Made by a program: the position numbers and the translations under genes. DNA of 60,000 nucleotides from Strigamia acuminata (Eukaryota; Arthropoda; Chilopoda; Geophilomorpha; Linotaeniidae), in NCBI GenBank assembly GCA_949358305.1, contig OX442317.1:14700491-14760490 (forward strand), given 5' to 3'. The notes beneath the pieces were generated by a model. The model was not told where the DNA came from. It saw nothing but the letters and a program-made list of their open reading frames with translations, and made no database searches. This document shows, in pieces, positions 8,904-19,881 of this stretch; the stretch's first letter is position 1, and the number at the start of each line of letters is the position of its first letter.

Positions 8904-9871
8904 TGTTTCGAGCAACAGAAAGGAGGAAAGAGAGACCACAACTGCTCGTCAATTTGATAGTAGTTTGATTTTATGTGTTCGAAAATGTAAAGAAGAGTTA
9001 CTAATTTCGGTCTTATAATTGTATTATTTATTTAGCAAATATCTAATCTTTTTCTGTTGTAATAGGAATTTTACATGTCTTTTTTGTGTGCCAATTTTCA
9101 GTAAAGACAATGTTTGTTAGGTATTTTATCTCTTAGAATGACAAGGTCAAGGTTTAGGAATTTTTAGTCTTGTTTTCCAATGTTTTCATGCTATGTTTAC
9201 CTATTTCTAAGTCTTGTCCTGTTCCCAGTTCAGTTGTGAAGGCGGAATGACGGGTTTGAAGCATCTGAGTTGCTTTAAAGGTGCATTGGAAAAGAAGGAA
9301 TTGTTAATTTTGTAATGGATTGCAATTAATGCATTTTTACAGTGTATTTGACTTGCTTTAGATGCGTTATTTGCATATTTAGTTAAGTTTATTCCTATTC
9401 TATTTGTTATAATTCTTTCCAATGATTTCTGTTAATTTTAGTTGATTTTATCTCTATTATGAGGCACAATGCAAGCTTTAACTTATGTTATTTATGAATT
9501 TAGTCACTAGGTGCCTCATGAATTTGTTGTTGCTATAGAATTGTTGTTGTTATGAAGTTGTTACACTCTTGTTATGAAGAATTAGATGTAGTTATGTTGG
9601 ATTTTGCCTCCATTTTAATGTTTTAAAAAGGAATAAAAACATTATGTGGAATTTTCAACAACAAGCTTTATTTCCTTCAACACAAAGCATGATTGAGTAG
9701 GGAGAGTTAACCCCAAACTCCCTGGAGCAGCTACAGTCAAGATCCATGGCAGAAACTCAAGTTACTTCACTTCTCCTCTCAGCTAAGCAAAGTATAGGCC
9801 TATGGGAAATTTGCCAATAATTCCCCACCGCGTTACAACTCGTCGCATCACGGCAGTGGCGAGTTGCAACA
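8904..9871 (+). repeat. E2 3' LTR
   Basis: The 968-bp partner of the LTR at 3686-4653, with no difference noticed by eye. It is followed by the GAGT duplication and the resumption of E1 internal sequence. Confidence 0.95.
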
Positions 9872-12119
9872 GAGTCAAGTCAAGCTGAGCGGGACAATGC
9901 AATTGTCTTCAAGGAGCTTGTGGTTGCAAGGTCGCATCATGTGGTTGGCACATCAGGACGATGAAGACGGCTGGACAGTTAGCGGTGCAAGCGGGTTGCT
10001 GGTCGGTGCAGACAAGTCAAAGGACAAGTCACGCTCCAGTCAACTGAGCATTAACGCCAAGTCGTACGGGAAGGTGGACGCCTGCCGTCAGGGCAGAAAA
10101 GAAAGAAGACAAGCTTTGCTTTTATTAGTTTAGAAAGAGGTTTGTTAAGATTGAGAGTTTTATCCAGGTGCTTTTGCGGTGTTTGGTTTTTTGGTTTTGA
10201 AGTTGATACAGGCAGTTATGTTTAACGTTTTACTGTGTGAGCAGACTCGGTGCTTTGCGTGGGAGCGACCTGAGAGTATGGTCCCCTGGCTCAAGCAATT
10301 TGAGAAAGAGCCACGCTCCTGAATTTTCGAAATAAGTTTGGTTATAATATTTTGAAAGGCTGTAAGCACTTGGACACTTCTCTCAGTCTAAAATTTTGTT
10401 TGCTTGTGTTTGAAGTTCTTTCTAGCTTTAAGAGTTGATTAAGTTTTGAGGTCAGGTCTATTGTGAACTGTTAGGTTGACTGACGGCAGATTGGCCATGT
10501 TTGAGGCTGATGAGAAGCGGTCCCGCGCTCGTTTGCTTGTTCTTTCGGTTGTGGCAATCGAGTGGTCGCTCCTTCTCCCCTACTACACTCAGCCAGTTAT
10601 ATTGGGTTGCGTGGGAGAGTGGAGGCGAGGGATCCCGTCTCAATGGCCGCCGTGTTTGTCCGCCAGCCTTTCAGTGGACTGACCACATGGAAGAGTGCGT
10701 TTTGATTGTATTTTGGGGGACTTCCGTATTATTTAGTTGATTGTTTAAGCAGGTGTTAGTGTGTGAGGTTTTTCAGAAGAACCTGTGCGTGGGTTGAGAT
10801 AAGATAAGCCACACTAGCTGTTTAATTAGAGAAAGCGGAAATTTAGGAATCAGTCCTCCATTCAGTCTCGTTTGTGATAAAAGGTTTTTGAGAAGTTACT
10901 GCTAAGAATTTGTAGATGTTCCCACTTCCAGCGTGTTGTACCTTTGTTTTAGTGCGTTCACAATTGGTTAGGAAGTTTGGATGCGTTACTGGGTTTGTCA
11001 TTATTTTCTCGGTGTAAACCTTTTAGTTATAAGTTAGTTCAGAGTTTTGGGGAAAATTGCTTGTTAAGTTTGCAGCCACCAAGCGTCTTTGCGAGGGCGC
11101 TTGTAGATCAGTTGGGTGGGTACCCCCCTTTTTGGAAAGTTAGTTACTGCATGTTGGGGCTTGTTCAGGGTGAAACGATCGTCCATTAGGGTCAGTCTTT
11201 CAAATTCGAGACAATTGATGTTAGTAAGTGCAGTCTCCACCTTGCACATTGTGTGGTTGGAAGGGGTATAAGGGCGCTTAATTGATCAGATCAGGGTTGT
11301 AAGAGCATTTTTCGAGACTCCAAAGTTGTAGAATTAGATATTAGAGGTTAACAGTCTTTAAATTTATTTTTTATTGAAAGTTGTCTTTATAAGAAATAGA
11401 AAGTTACATATTCGGGTTTTTTTTGTGCGATTAGTTAACCTGCTTGTTCGAGCACCCATTTGGCGCTTAGCCATTTGCGGTTGGCGGAGCAGAGTGCCGC
11501 GTTGACGAATGGAACAATGGTTGGTCAGCAAAGCCAGCGAGAGAGGTAGTGTTTGAGGATGTTTTAGAATTTCATTTTTGGAAAAAGAAACGCAGCACTT
11601 CTCTCTCTTTTGAAGACTTGTTGTTCCTGCGGTTTAAGTTAAGATAGTTTTCCGAATTTGTTTCTTAGGGAATTTAGTTGTAGCATAGTTAAGTAGTCCA
11701 CTCACAATGGATTCCAGTGTTGTCCCACACTCAGTTCTTGGATACATTCTGGGACTGGGGTTCAAAGAGCCAAGGCCTATTGCCTTGCAGTCAGAGTGGC
11801 AGTAGGAGAAGAAAGAGGACAATAAGCCCCGTTGGTTCGGATTAAGGTTAGAAAGAGCCAAAGAGAGATAAGTCTTATTTGTCAAAACAGAAAAGAGAGG
11901 TTGTTGAAGTACGCCGATAGGGCGGGGCATTCGTCAGTCAACCCTCAAATTCCCAAAGCTGCCTCGTGACGTTGCAATGTGTAACGTGATAAGCATGTGA
12001 GATCTCGTTACAAGAGTCGCGTTGGATAGGGAATTAGCATTAACATGTGAGTGTTGAGTTAACGGTCACTTGCATAGGTTCATTTTGCACTGCTAACCAA
12101 AGTCAGTCGAACTGAACAA

Positions 12120-12265
12120 TAGAAAAAGGGCTTTAGTCGGTTAACAGTTGGTCCGTCGAACCCCGAGTTGGAAAAAAGGTTTTAGTTGGTTAACGGTGGC
12201 CCAACAAACCCAAAGAAAAAGGTTTTAGTTGGTTAACGGTGGCCCAACAAACCCATAGAAAAAGC
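12120..12265 (+). repeat. E1 tandem array A (about 46-60 bp units)
   Basis: Three units containing TTTAGTYGGTTAAC followed by CC(G/C)-rich sequence. Each can fold: GTTGG (12185-12189) with CCAAC (12201-12205) in unit 2 and likewise unit 3, while unit 1 has CGG (12138-12140) facing CCG (12153-12155). E3 has a homologous array at 23503-23645 with TGG facing CCA. Confidence 0.65.
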
Positions 12266-12276
12266 ATTTAGAGAGT

Positions 12277-12462
12277 CTTAAGCGGATGATAGTTAAGTCA
12301 GTCAGGCTTAAGCAATTAGATGGTCTTAAGCGGATGATAGTTCAGTCCGTCAGGCTTAAGCGAATAAGAGGTTTTTTAAGCGGATGATAGTTAAGTCCGT
12401 CAGGCTTAAGCGAATTAGAGGTTCTTAAGCGATTGATAGTTTAGTCTATCAGGCTTAAGCAA
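12277..12462 (+). repeat. E1 tandem array B, CTTAAGC/GCTTAAG hairpins
   Basis: Four units of about 46-48 bp. CTTAAGC opens units 1, 2 and 4 and its reverse complement GCTTAAG closes each of the four about 22-24 nt later; unit 3 has TTTAAGC. Between the arms, units 2 and 3 can pair CGGA with TCCG, and unit 4 pairs TGATAG with CTATCA. Confidence 0.7.
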
Positions 12463-14820
12463 GCACTTTTGTGCAAGCATTAGGGTTAGTGAAAGGTTAG
12501 GAGCCCAGAAGCAGAGTTCTTTCACTTTCTCGGTTGTTCTAGGACAGGGTACACTCGCCCTTAGTGACAAGGTGCGAGTCCAACAACCTTGATGTGAGAA
12601 AGGGCCAGGGATTCTATATTCTTTTCTCTTTTAGGCAGAGCCACGCGTTTTTTTTGGTTTAGTTTCGTATACTTACTCAAGGTGCATGGGGTAAAGTTCT
12701 TGAGGGTCCTCGTCAGTCGGGGCATGGTTTCGGTCTCGCGGGGGATGGAACGGAACTGTTTTTTGGGCGTGTTGGTTCTCTGGTGGACACTCGTGTTATT
12801 GGACCCAATACACGAGGAGCTAATCGGTTTTAGAGGGTGAACTTCATCACCATACTTTAATTCCTGTTGCTCACGTTCTCCTGAGCTTCTGAGCACTGTT
12901 CAACTTTCGGTCTTGTCCATTGCTCGTCCGAGATGGGCAGTAAACTTTGCCTTGGTACTTAGATTGTGCAAGGAAGTCTTCTCCTCCTTTGGATCCGGGT
13001 TTCTTTTTGCCTATGCATGAGATTGAGTCAGTTAATTCGTCAGATGCGTCAAGCATTGGGAGATGTGCGATCAAAGTTGAGTGGATCGCAACTTGTTTTC
13101 ACGCCCCCTCCTACCCAAAGTTTTGAGCAGAGAAGCACAAGTGTTTTTGGCTGAACACAGGTGCACAAGTTTTTTTGGGGTTTATGAGAGAAAAGGGCAG
13201 AGGTTAGAAATGAAGAGTAAGTCGTGATTTCGAGTCCCCTTGGGCTAGCTTCCAATAGGAGAACGTAGAGGCGACGATATAGTAGAAATTAGTAATTAGC
13301 CTTTTTTGTTAGTGTTTGATTTCGGAGCTTTTTGCGACGAGTCTGACGGTCACACGACCATGGGGTTGAAGTTAGTGGCGTATCAGATACTCGCGGAAGT
13401 CTTCTGAGATAAAAGCTTAGTTAGTCAAAGGTTAGTTAATTCATAGTTTATACCTTTAAAAGGTGGGTTTCTCTCACAAAGAAATTCACAGATGTTGTTT
13501 TTTTTCGACCTTTTCTGGCTCCGGCATTAGTGGTTTAAACGCCGTGGCAGCATTCTTCTTCTGTCGGGAGGAAAATGGGTTATGATAGGAAGGAAGGTTT
13601 AGCTGAGATGTTAGCCAGAGAGAAGGTCGAATGAGGAGAAAGCATTGAGGATAATTCGCGGTGTCAGGGGATACCCCTAGTTTTTCGTTAAAAAAAAGGA
13701 ATTATGTGTTGTGCGCTCTTAGATTCAAATTTTTGGCTTGTCTTGTGTTAGTTTAGCAGAGCCCTGCTTGTAGTGGAAAAAAATTGAGAAAAGATTTTGT
13801 ACTACTAGTCGGGTGGGGCACGATTGAAGTTACTTGTCTTAAATTTAAGTGGCCGCTTCTCGTTGTGAGAGTTCTAGAGAGGTTTGAATGAAGATTTCAC
13901 TAAGGGAGGGGTTTCGTTTTCTGCAATGTCAACAGGTAACTGTTTTTTAAAAAGTGAGCACAGTTTTCTTGATTTTTCAGGTGTAGTTAGACTGGGGGTG
14001 TGTTCTTTGACATTGCGTATTATTGGTTCCAATTGTTATTTTGGTTCATTACACAGTTTAGTTTAGTTCTTTCTAGTGGAAGATATTTAGTTTAAAGGAA
14101 ATTGGGCACGAGTTTATCTTTGCAGTGAGTTGCCGCCTGAGTGGACGGTCGCTGGCTTGGCTGGTTGTTTATCATCAAGTCGTGAGTTGATCGCCTGTTT
14201 AGGTTGGTCGCTTGGCGTCCCAACGATGAATTGGTTGGTTTTTGCTTAGTTAGATAGGAATCTGCTTTAGCTTTCTGCGGCATTTTCGTTTCAGTTTGAT
14301 GTCAACTTTGGCAGGCTTCCTGAATGGATCAATGGCTGAGCTCAGGTGCTTGCGTAAGTCGGTGTCTTTAGGGGCGAATTTTGTCTGAGGATTCAAACTA
14401 CCTCTTAAAGGAAGTGTATGAGAAGTCGGTTCGTTAGTTTAGCTTTAAGGTTATTTGTGGTTTAGTGGTGTCTTGTCGTTGACTGACCCCATTGGTTGGG
14501 GGTCTCAGTTTCCCAAAGTTGACTGCAGGTCAATCTCTATGGGAGAGACAAGCTCTTTTTTTTGTGATTGTTAGTCGTTTCTTTGTATTACGAGTTGCAG
14601 GTTAGAGTCCGGTTATTTTGCAGTATGTCTAGGATCTTCTCGTTTCAGGGGACCCGCTCCTGTTCATGTTAATGTATTGTTAACAGAAGAGTCAATATAT
14701 TTTCGATTTGGGAAAAGGGGTTCTATGATTCGTTGTGGATTCTTGCCAAGGGATATAGGCATGGTGAAAGTCAGTATGCTCGGTCTTTTCTTCATGAATG
14801 CGGTTCCTTCAGGGCGGCTG

Positions 14821-14846
14821 CTCTCTTCTTTTTTGGCCGGCAGCGA
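14821..14846 (+). other. E1 pre-3'-LTR motif (plus-strand primer position)
   Basis: CTCTCTTCTTTTTTGGCCGG then CAGCGA lies immediately before the 3' LTR, where a polypurine tract is expected. It is pyrimidine-rich followed by GGCCGGCAGC, the same layout as in E2, E3, E4 and E6. Confidence 0.6.
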
Positions 14847-16425
14847 TGTTGCGAGCAAGAACGCAACAAAAAGGATCTGGAGATTTCACGTTGTTCATCT
14901 TCTGAAAGAAAGAAAAGGCTCTTTAATTTTGTTGTCAAGTTTAGATAGATTTTTAACACATATCTGACATGCCCAGTTGGTTTGCCGCTTTGTTGTCACG
15001 ATCCTGGTAGTTCAAGAGGGTTGTCACTTCGCCTGCCACACCTGGAATGTTTGAAAGTTGTGTTTTTAGTCTTTTGTAATTAATTTATGTGTCTTTTTCA
15101 CGTTTCTGAGTTATTTCTAGTATTTGTAAGTTCTCTCCTGTTTCCAGTTCACTTGCGAAGGAGATAGGCGTGCATCGGCAAGATGGCCGCCATAGCGCAA
15201 GTGAACTGGGAGATGGGAAGAACCTGAAATAAGCACAATTGTAGTTTTTGGTGCTTATTTTGCTTGTGATTTAATTTATACTAACTTGTATTGGTGTTTA
15301 AGGTAGTCCACAGGTGTCTTGGGTCGCTGGATGGGCGTTGGACATCGTTTGTGAGCGTTTGCGAGCGTCGGGCGTGAGCGTACGCCTTGCGACGCCTCTC
15401 GTGGTCGTGTGGGTCCTGCAAATGAGTTGAATTGGTCGGGTTTCAATGCCCAAGCACTGGGAAAGCTGTACTGACCGTTCTAAGACGCAGATCCATCGTT
15501 GAGAAGGCCTGTGAGTCGCTCGCGACCTTGTTTGGCTCCATTCACGTCATTTTAGCAGTTGCATGGTCGCCATCTTGGATTTGGTGCTGCACTGTTGCCC
15601 TGTTATTATTTCTTTTGGGGTTTTGAGGAGACCTGGACATAGGAAATATTTACTAGTTATTGTTTGTATAAATTACCAATATTAAGGGTTGTTAATCTAA
15701 GTTTTTACCTTTGTTATTGTATGGTTGTTACGGGTTAAGGTTTGTGACACTTTGCGCCCTCTTTTGGTGGCAATTGGGGTTTGGGCTCAGCATTGTGTTT
15801 TGAGTGCAGTTAATGTTAGTTTTAGCCTTTGAATTATCTGTTAAGTTTAAGTGAAGTGCTGTTTGCACAGGTCATACTGTTTTCAAGGTGTTAGGTTAAG
15901 TTTTGCCTTTATTTATGTTAAGTTTGACATCTGTTGTCTATATACGGAAACCTTGTTGGCACTATTGTTATTATTCAAATCTGTATTGTTTGGTCACTGA
16001 CATTTATTGTAATCAGGTGACCAGTTGTTAAGAGTAGGTTGCTAAAGAAGCAACTCAGTTGTTATCAGTTGTTAAGTATTAAAGCCAGTTGATGTTTTTC
16101 CTCCTTCTTTGGATAAATTATTCCTGGGTTTATTTTACTTCAATAAACAGGATGACTTGTGAGTAGAGAGCTTTGCCTGCTCTCCTCCTCCCTGGGAGCA
16201 CAGAATTTCTACCCAGCAGCTAAAGAGGTTTTGCCAATCACTTCATCTAAATGCAGTTAGGCCTAGTTTCATGCAGTCAGGCCTAATCCTTCTTCAAGTT
16301 AGGCTTGGGCTCAGAGAAAGGATTTCAGCTTGTTTCATCAACCACTATACAGTCTCGGGCGGTTTCCAGAGTTTGGTGACCAATTCGCCAGTCCTCCCCT
16401 GTGAGATCCAAGGTTGTTTGCTACA
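14847..16425 (+). repeat. E1 3' LTR
   Basis: The 1579-bp partner of 1610-3188, ending TTGCTACA before the TTGC duplication (16426-16429) and satellite. It contains the same inverted repeat (about 15144-15209). Confidence 0.95.
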
Positions 16426-18821
16426 TTGCTAACACTTACATTGAAGCCTTCTACTAAGGTTTAAACACTATTTCAGAACATTTAGAGACATTGGTCTTGT
16501 GATGTTTGTGCTAAGTCAACTGTGATGTCAAATGAGATCAAAAGTTTATTCTTTCAAATCATTGCTTGGATGTTGCTAAAACTTACATTAAAGCCTTCTA
16601 CTAAGGTTTAAACACTATTTCAGAACATTCAGAGACATTGGTCTTGTGATGTTTGTGCTAAGTCAACTGTGATGAGATCAAAAGTCTATTTCTCCAAAAT
16701 CATTGCTTAAATGTTGCTAAAACTTACATTGAAGCCTTCTACTAAGGTTTAAACACTATTTCAGAACATTCAGACACATTGGTCTTGTGGTGTTTGTGCT
16801 AAGTCAACTGTGACGTCAAATGAGATCAAAAGTTTATTCTTTCAAATTATTGCTTGGATGTTGCTAAAACTTACATTGAAGCTTTCTACTAAGGTTTAAA
16901 CACTATTTCAGAACATTCAGAAACATTGGTCTTGTGATGTTTGTGCTAAGTCAACTGTGATGTCAAATGGGATCAAAAGTTTATTCTTCCAAATCATTGC
17001 TTGGATGTTGCTAAAACTTACATTGAAGCCTTCTACTAAGGTTTAAACACTATTTCAGAACATTCAGAGACATTGGTCTTGTGGTGTTTGTGCTAAGTCA
17101 ACTGTGATGAGATCAAAAGTCTATTTTCCCAAATCATTTCTTGGATGTTGCTAAAACTTACATTAAAGCTTTCTACTAAGGTTTAAACACTATTTCAGAA
17201 CATTCAGAGACATTGGTCTTGTGATGTTTGTGCTAAGTCAACTGTGATGAGATCAACAGTCTATTCTCCCAAATCATTGCTTGGATGTTGCTAAAACTTA
17301 TATTAAAGCTTTCTACTAAGGTTTAAACACTATTTCAAAACATTCAGAGACATTGGTCTTGTGATGTTTGTGCTAAGTCAACTGTGATGAGATCAAAAGT
17401 CTATTCTCCCAAATCATTGCTTGGATGTTGCTAAAACTTACATTGAAACCTTCTACTAAGGTTTAAACACTATTTCAGAACATTCAGAGACATTGGTTTG
17501 TGGTGTTTGTGCTAAGTCAACTGTGATGTCAAATGAGATCAAAAATTTATTCTTTCAAATTATTGCTTGGATGTTGCTAACACTTACATTGAAGCCTTCT
17601 ACTAAGGTTTAAACACTATTTCTAAACATTCAGAGACATTGGTCTTGTGGTGTTTGTGCTAAGTCAACTGTGACGTCAAATGAGATCAAAAGTTTATTCT
17701 TTCAAATTATTGCTTGGATGTTGCTAAAACTTACATTGAAGCTTTCTACTAAGGTTTAAACACTATTTCAGAACATTCAGAAACATTGGTCTTGTGATGT
17801 TTGTGCTAAGTCAACTGTGATGTCAAATGGGATCAAAAGTTTATTCTTCCAAATCATTGCTTGGATGTTGCTAAAACTTACATTGAAGCCTTCTACTAAG
17901 GTTTAAACACTATTTCAGAACATTCAGAGACATTGGTCTTGTGATGTTTGTGCTAAGTCAACTGTGATGTCAAATGAGATCAAAAGTTTATTCTTTCAAA
18001 TCATTGCTTGGATGTTGCTAAAACTTACATTAAAGCTTTCTACTAAGGTTTAAACACTATTTCAGAACATTTAGAGACATTGGTCTTGTGATGTTTGTGC
18101 TAAGTCAACTGTGATGAGATCAAAAGTCTATTCTCCAAAATCATTGCTTGGATGTTGCTAAAACTTACATTGAAGCCTTCTACTAAGGTTTAAACACTAT
18201 TTCAGAACATTCAGACACATTGGTCTTGTGGTGTTTGTGCTAAGTCAACTGTGACGTCAAATAAGATCAAAAGTTTATTCTTTCAAATCATTGCTTGGAT
18301 GTTGCTAAAACTTACATTAAAGCCTTCTACTAAGGTTTAAACACTATTTCAGAACATTCAGAGACATTGGTCTTGTGATGTTTGTGCTAAGTCAACTGTG
18401 ATGAGATCAAAAGTCTATTCTCCAAAATCATTGCTTAAATGTTGCTAAAACTTACATTGAAGCCTTCTACTAAGGTTTAAACACTATTTCAGAACATTCA
18501 GACACATTGGTCTTGTGGTGTTTGTGCTAAGTCAACTGTGACGTCAAATGAGATCAAAAGTTTATTCTTTCAAATTATTGCTTGGATGTTGCTAAAACTT
18601 ACATTGAAGCTTTCTACTAAGGTTTAAACACTATTTCAGAACATTCAGAAACATTGGTCTTGTGATGTTTGTGCTAAGTCAACTGTGATGTCAAATGGGA
18701 TCAAAAGTTTATTCTTCCAAATCATTGCTTGGATGTTGCTAAAACTTACATTGAAGCCTTCTACTAAGGTTTAAACACTATTTCAGAACATTCAGAGACA
18801 TTGGTCTTGTGGTGTTTGTGC
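16426..18821 (+). repeat. Satellite array block 2
   Basis: Continuation of block 1 after E1, same strand and monomers. It includes variants that recur elsewhere, such as GAGATCAACAG near 17250 and GCTTAAATG near 16705 and 18435. It ends at GTGC (18818-18821), the target site of E3. Confidence 0.96.
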
Positions 18822-19852
18822 TGTTGCCAGCAATCTTTGTGATCGTGTTGGCTGACAAACATTCGATGTATATGTGACAAATGCAAAATGCCGATTTTAT
18901 AGGCCTAAATCTTTGCATAGTCATGTAGTGCTTAACTCTCTCCTTTTCTTCTAATCTGGTTGTGGTTTCTGTTTCTCCCAGTCTCAGGGCTGCTTGGCTC
19001 ATCCTTTTGAGTAAGTAATCCCAGGAGAAAAATGGTATAACACCAAAACAAACCGTTTTATTTATTTAAAGGAGGAAAAACAACAACATCATACTTAATG
19101 GCTACGCATCTTGACAACAACTCTGCCTAGCAACCGTGAACAATGGCGCAAGGCAAACTTAAATCTAACAAACAATTACTTGTAAATAAAGGCTAACAGT
19201 AAATAAAGACAAAAGAACAATGTTGAGCTTAAACCCAATACCTCCAAAGAGGGCACTACATGTCTCAAACTTAACCCTTAACAACCAAGTAATAACACGT
19301 AATAAAAGCTTAGTATAAACATCTATCATTGGCATAAAATGCACAAGTTATTAAATACTATCAACCCCTATGCTGTGTTCCAGTGAAATGTCGACACTAA
19401 CTATCAAAAGGCCACCAGAACCGCACCTTAAGCACATGGCGGTCTAGCAACAGCTGAGAGACGCGAATGAAAGCAGAACCGATCCAAACTGACTTCCAGG
19501 GCCGTCCAAGGCATGACAAAAAACGCCGGGACTTCCAACTCAGTACGGGAACCTTGCAGAGAAGCCAAACGAGGCGTTTCCAAGCCGCTCTCATTCCCGC
19601 ATGCGTGCCCAAAGCGCTCAATGTCTGCACAACCACTACCGACGCCCTGCAGTGCTCGATTCTAGCCACCCCACGTTTCAGACGACCACTAAACACCCGG
19701 AACAACTAGCAAAGGTTAATTGCAATCAAAACAATACATAAAACTCTTACAAAACTAATATTTCTCTTAAACATACAGCTAAAAGGACCTTCTACTAATT
19801 TCAGGTGAAACGCGAGTCTCCTAATCTTTTTGTTGCGTTCTTGCTCGCAACA
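18822..19852 (-). repeat. E3 3' LTR
   Basis: On the plus strand TGTTGCCAGC...CTCGCAACA. The copy at 25816-26846 has the same length with no clear difference noticed. Short open frames (for example 19397-19705) occur in both copies only because the LTRs are identical. Confidence 0.94.
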
Positions 19853-19881
19853 TTGCTCCCAGCCAAAAAGGAAGAGAGCAG
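19853..19881 (-). other. E3 pre-3'-LTR motif
   Basis: Read on the element sense strand: CTCTCTTCCTTTTTGGCTGG then GAGCAA, directly upstream of the 3' LTR. It has a pyrimidine tract plus GGCTGGGAGC, closely matching E1. Confidence 0.6.

Larger units (their letters stand above)
3686..9871 (+). mobile_element. E2: BEL/Pao-like element encoding Gag-protease-thymidine kinase, nested in E1
   Basis: A 6186-bp element with 968-bp LTRs (3686-4653 and 8904-9871), inserted in the E1 leader with duplication GAGT (3682-3685 and 9872-9875). Its one long ORF (5823-8810) carries Gag and protease but no reverse transcriptase, RNase H or integrase; a thymidine kinase lies in their place. The element must therefore be mobilised in trans, yet its LTRs look identical and its ORF is intact, which points to very recent transposition. 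Its Gag is homologous to that of E4 but clearly diverged, so E4 need not be its direct helper. Confidence 0.93.
9876..14846 (+). other. E1 internal region, non-coding
   Basis: Nearly 5 kb with no frame longer than about 110 codons and none with a recognisable domain; no remnant of Gag or Pol was seen. It holds two tandem-repeat arrays (12120-12265 and 12277-12462). The stretch near 10550-10640 (GTGGTCGCTCCTTCTCCCC and onward) has a homologue in E3 near 24470-24540 on the opposite strand, as does the 3' end near 14810-14846. This shows E1 and E3 descend from one non-coding ancestor. Confidence 0.75.
1610..16425 (+). mobile_element. E1: large non-coding LTR retrotransposon (BEL/Pao-like LARD) containing nested E2
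   Basis: Two 1579-bp LTRs (1610-3188 and 14847-16425) enclose an internal region, and the satellite on both sides shows the duplication TTGC (1606-1609 and 16426-16429). Without the nested element E2 and its GAGT duplication, E1 is about 8.6 kb. No Gag, protease, reverse transcriptase or integrase sequence was recognised in the internal part, so it fits a large retrotransposon derivative that depends on proteins from another element. Its tRNA-His-like primer site, LTR start and pre-3'-LTR motif are shared with coding element E4, which suggests BEL/Pao machinery mobilises it (inference). It is related to E3: both begin TGTTGCGAGCAAGAACGCAA and share internal segments. Confidence 0.93.
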
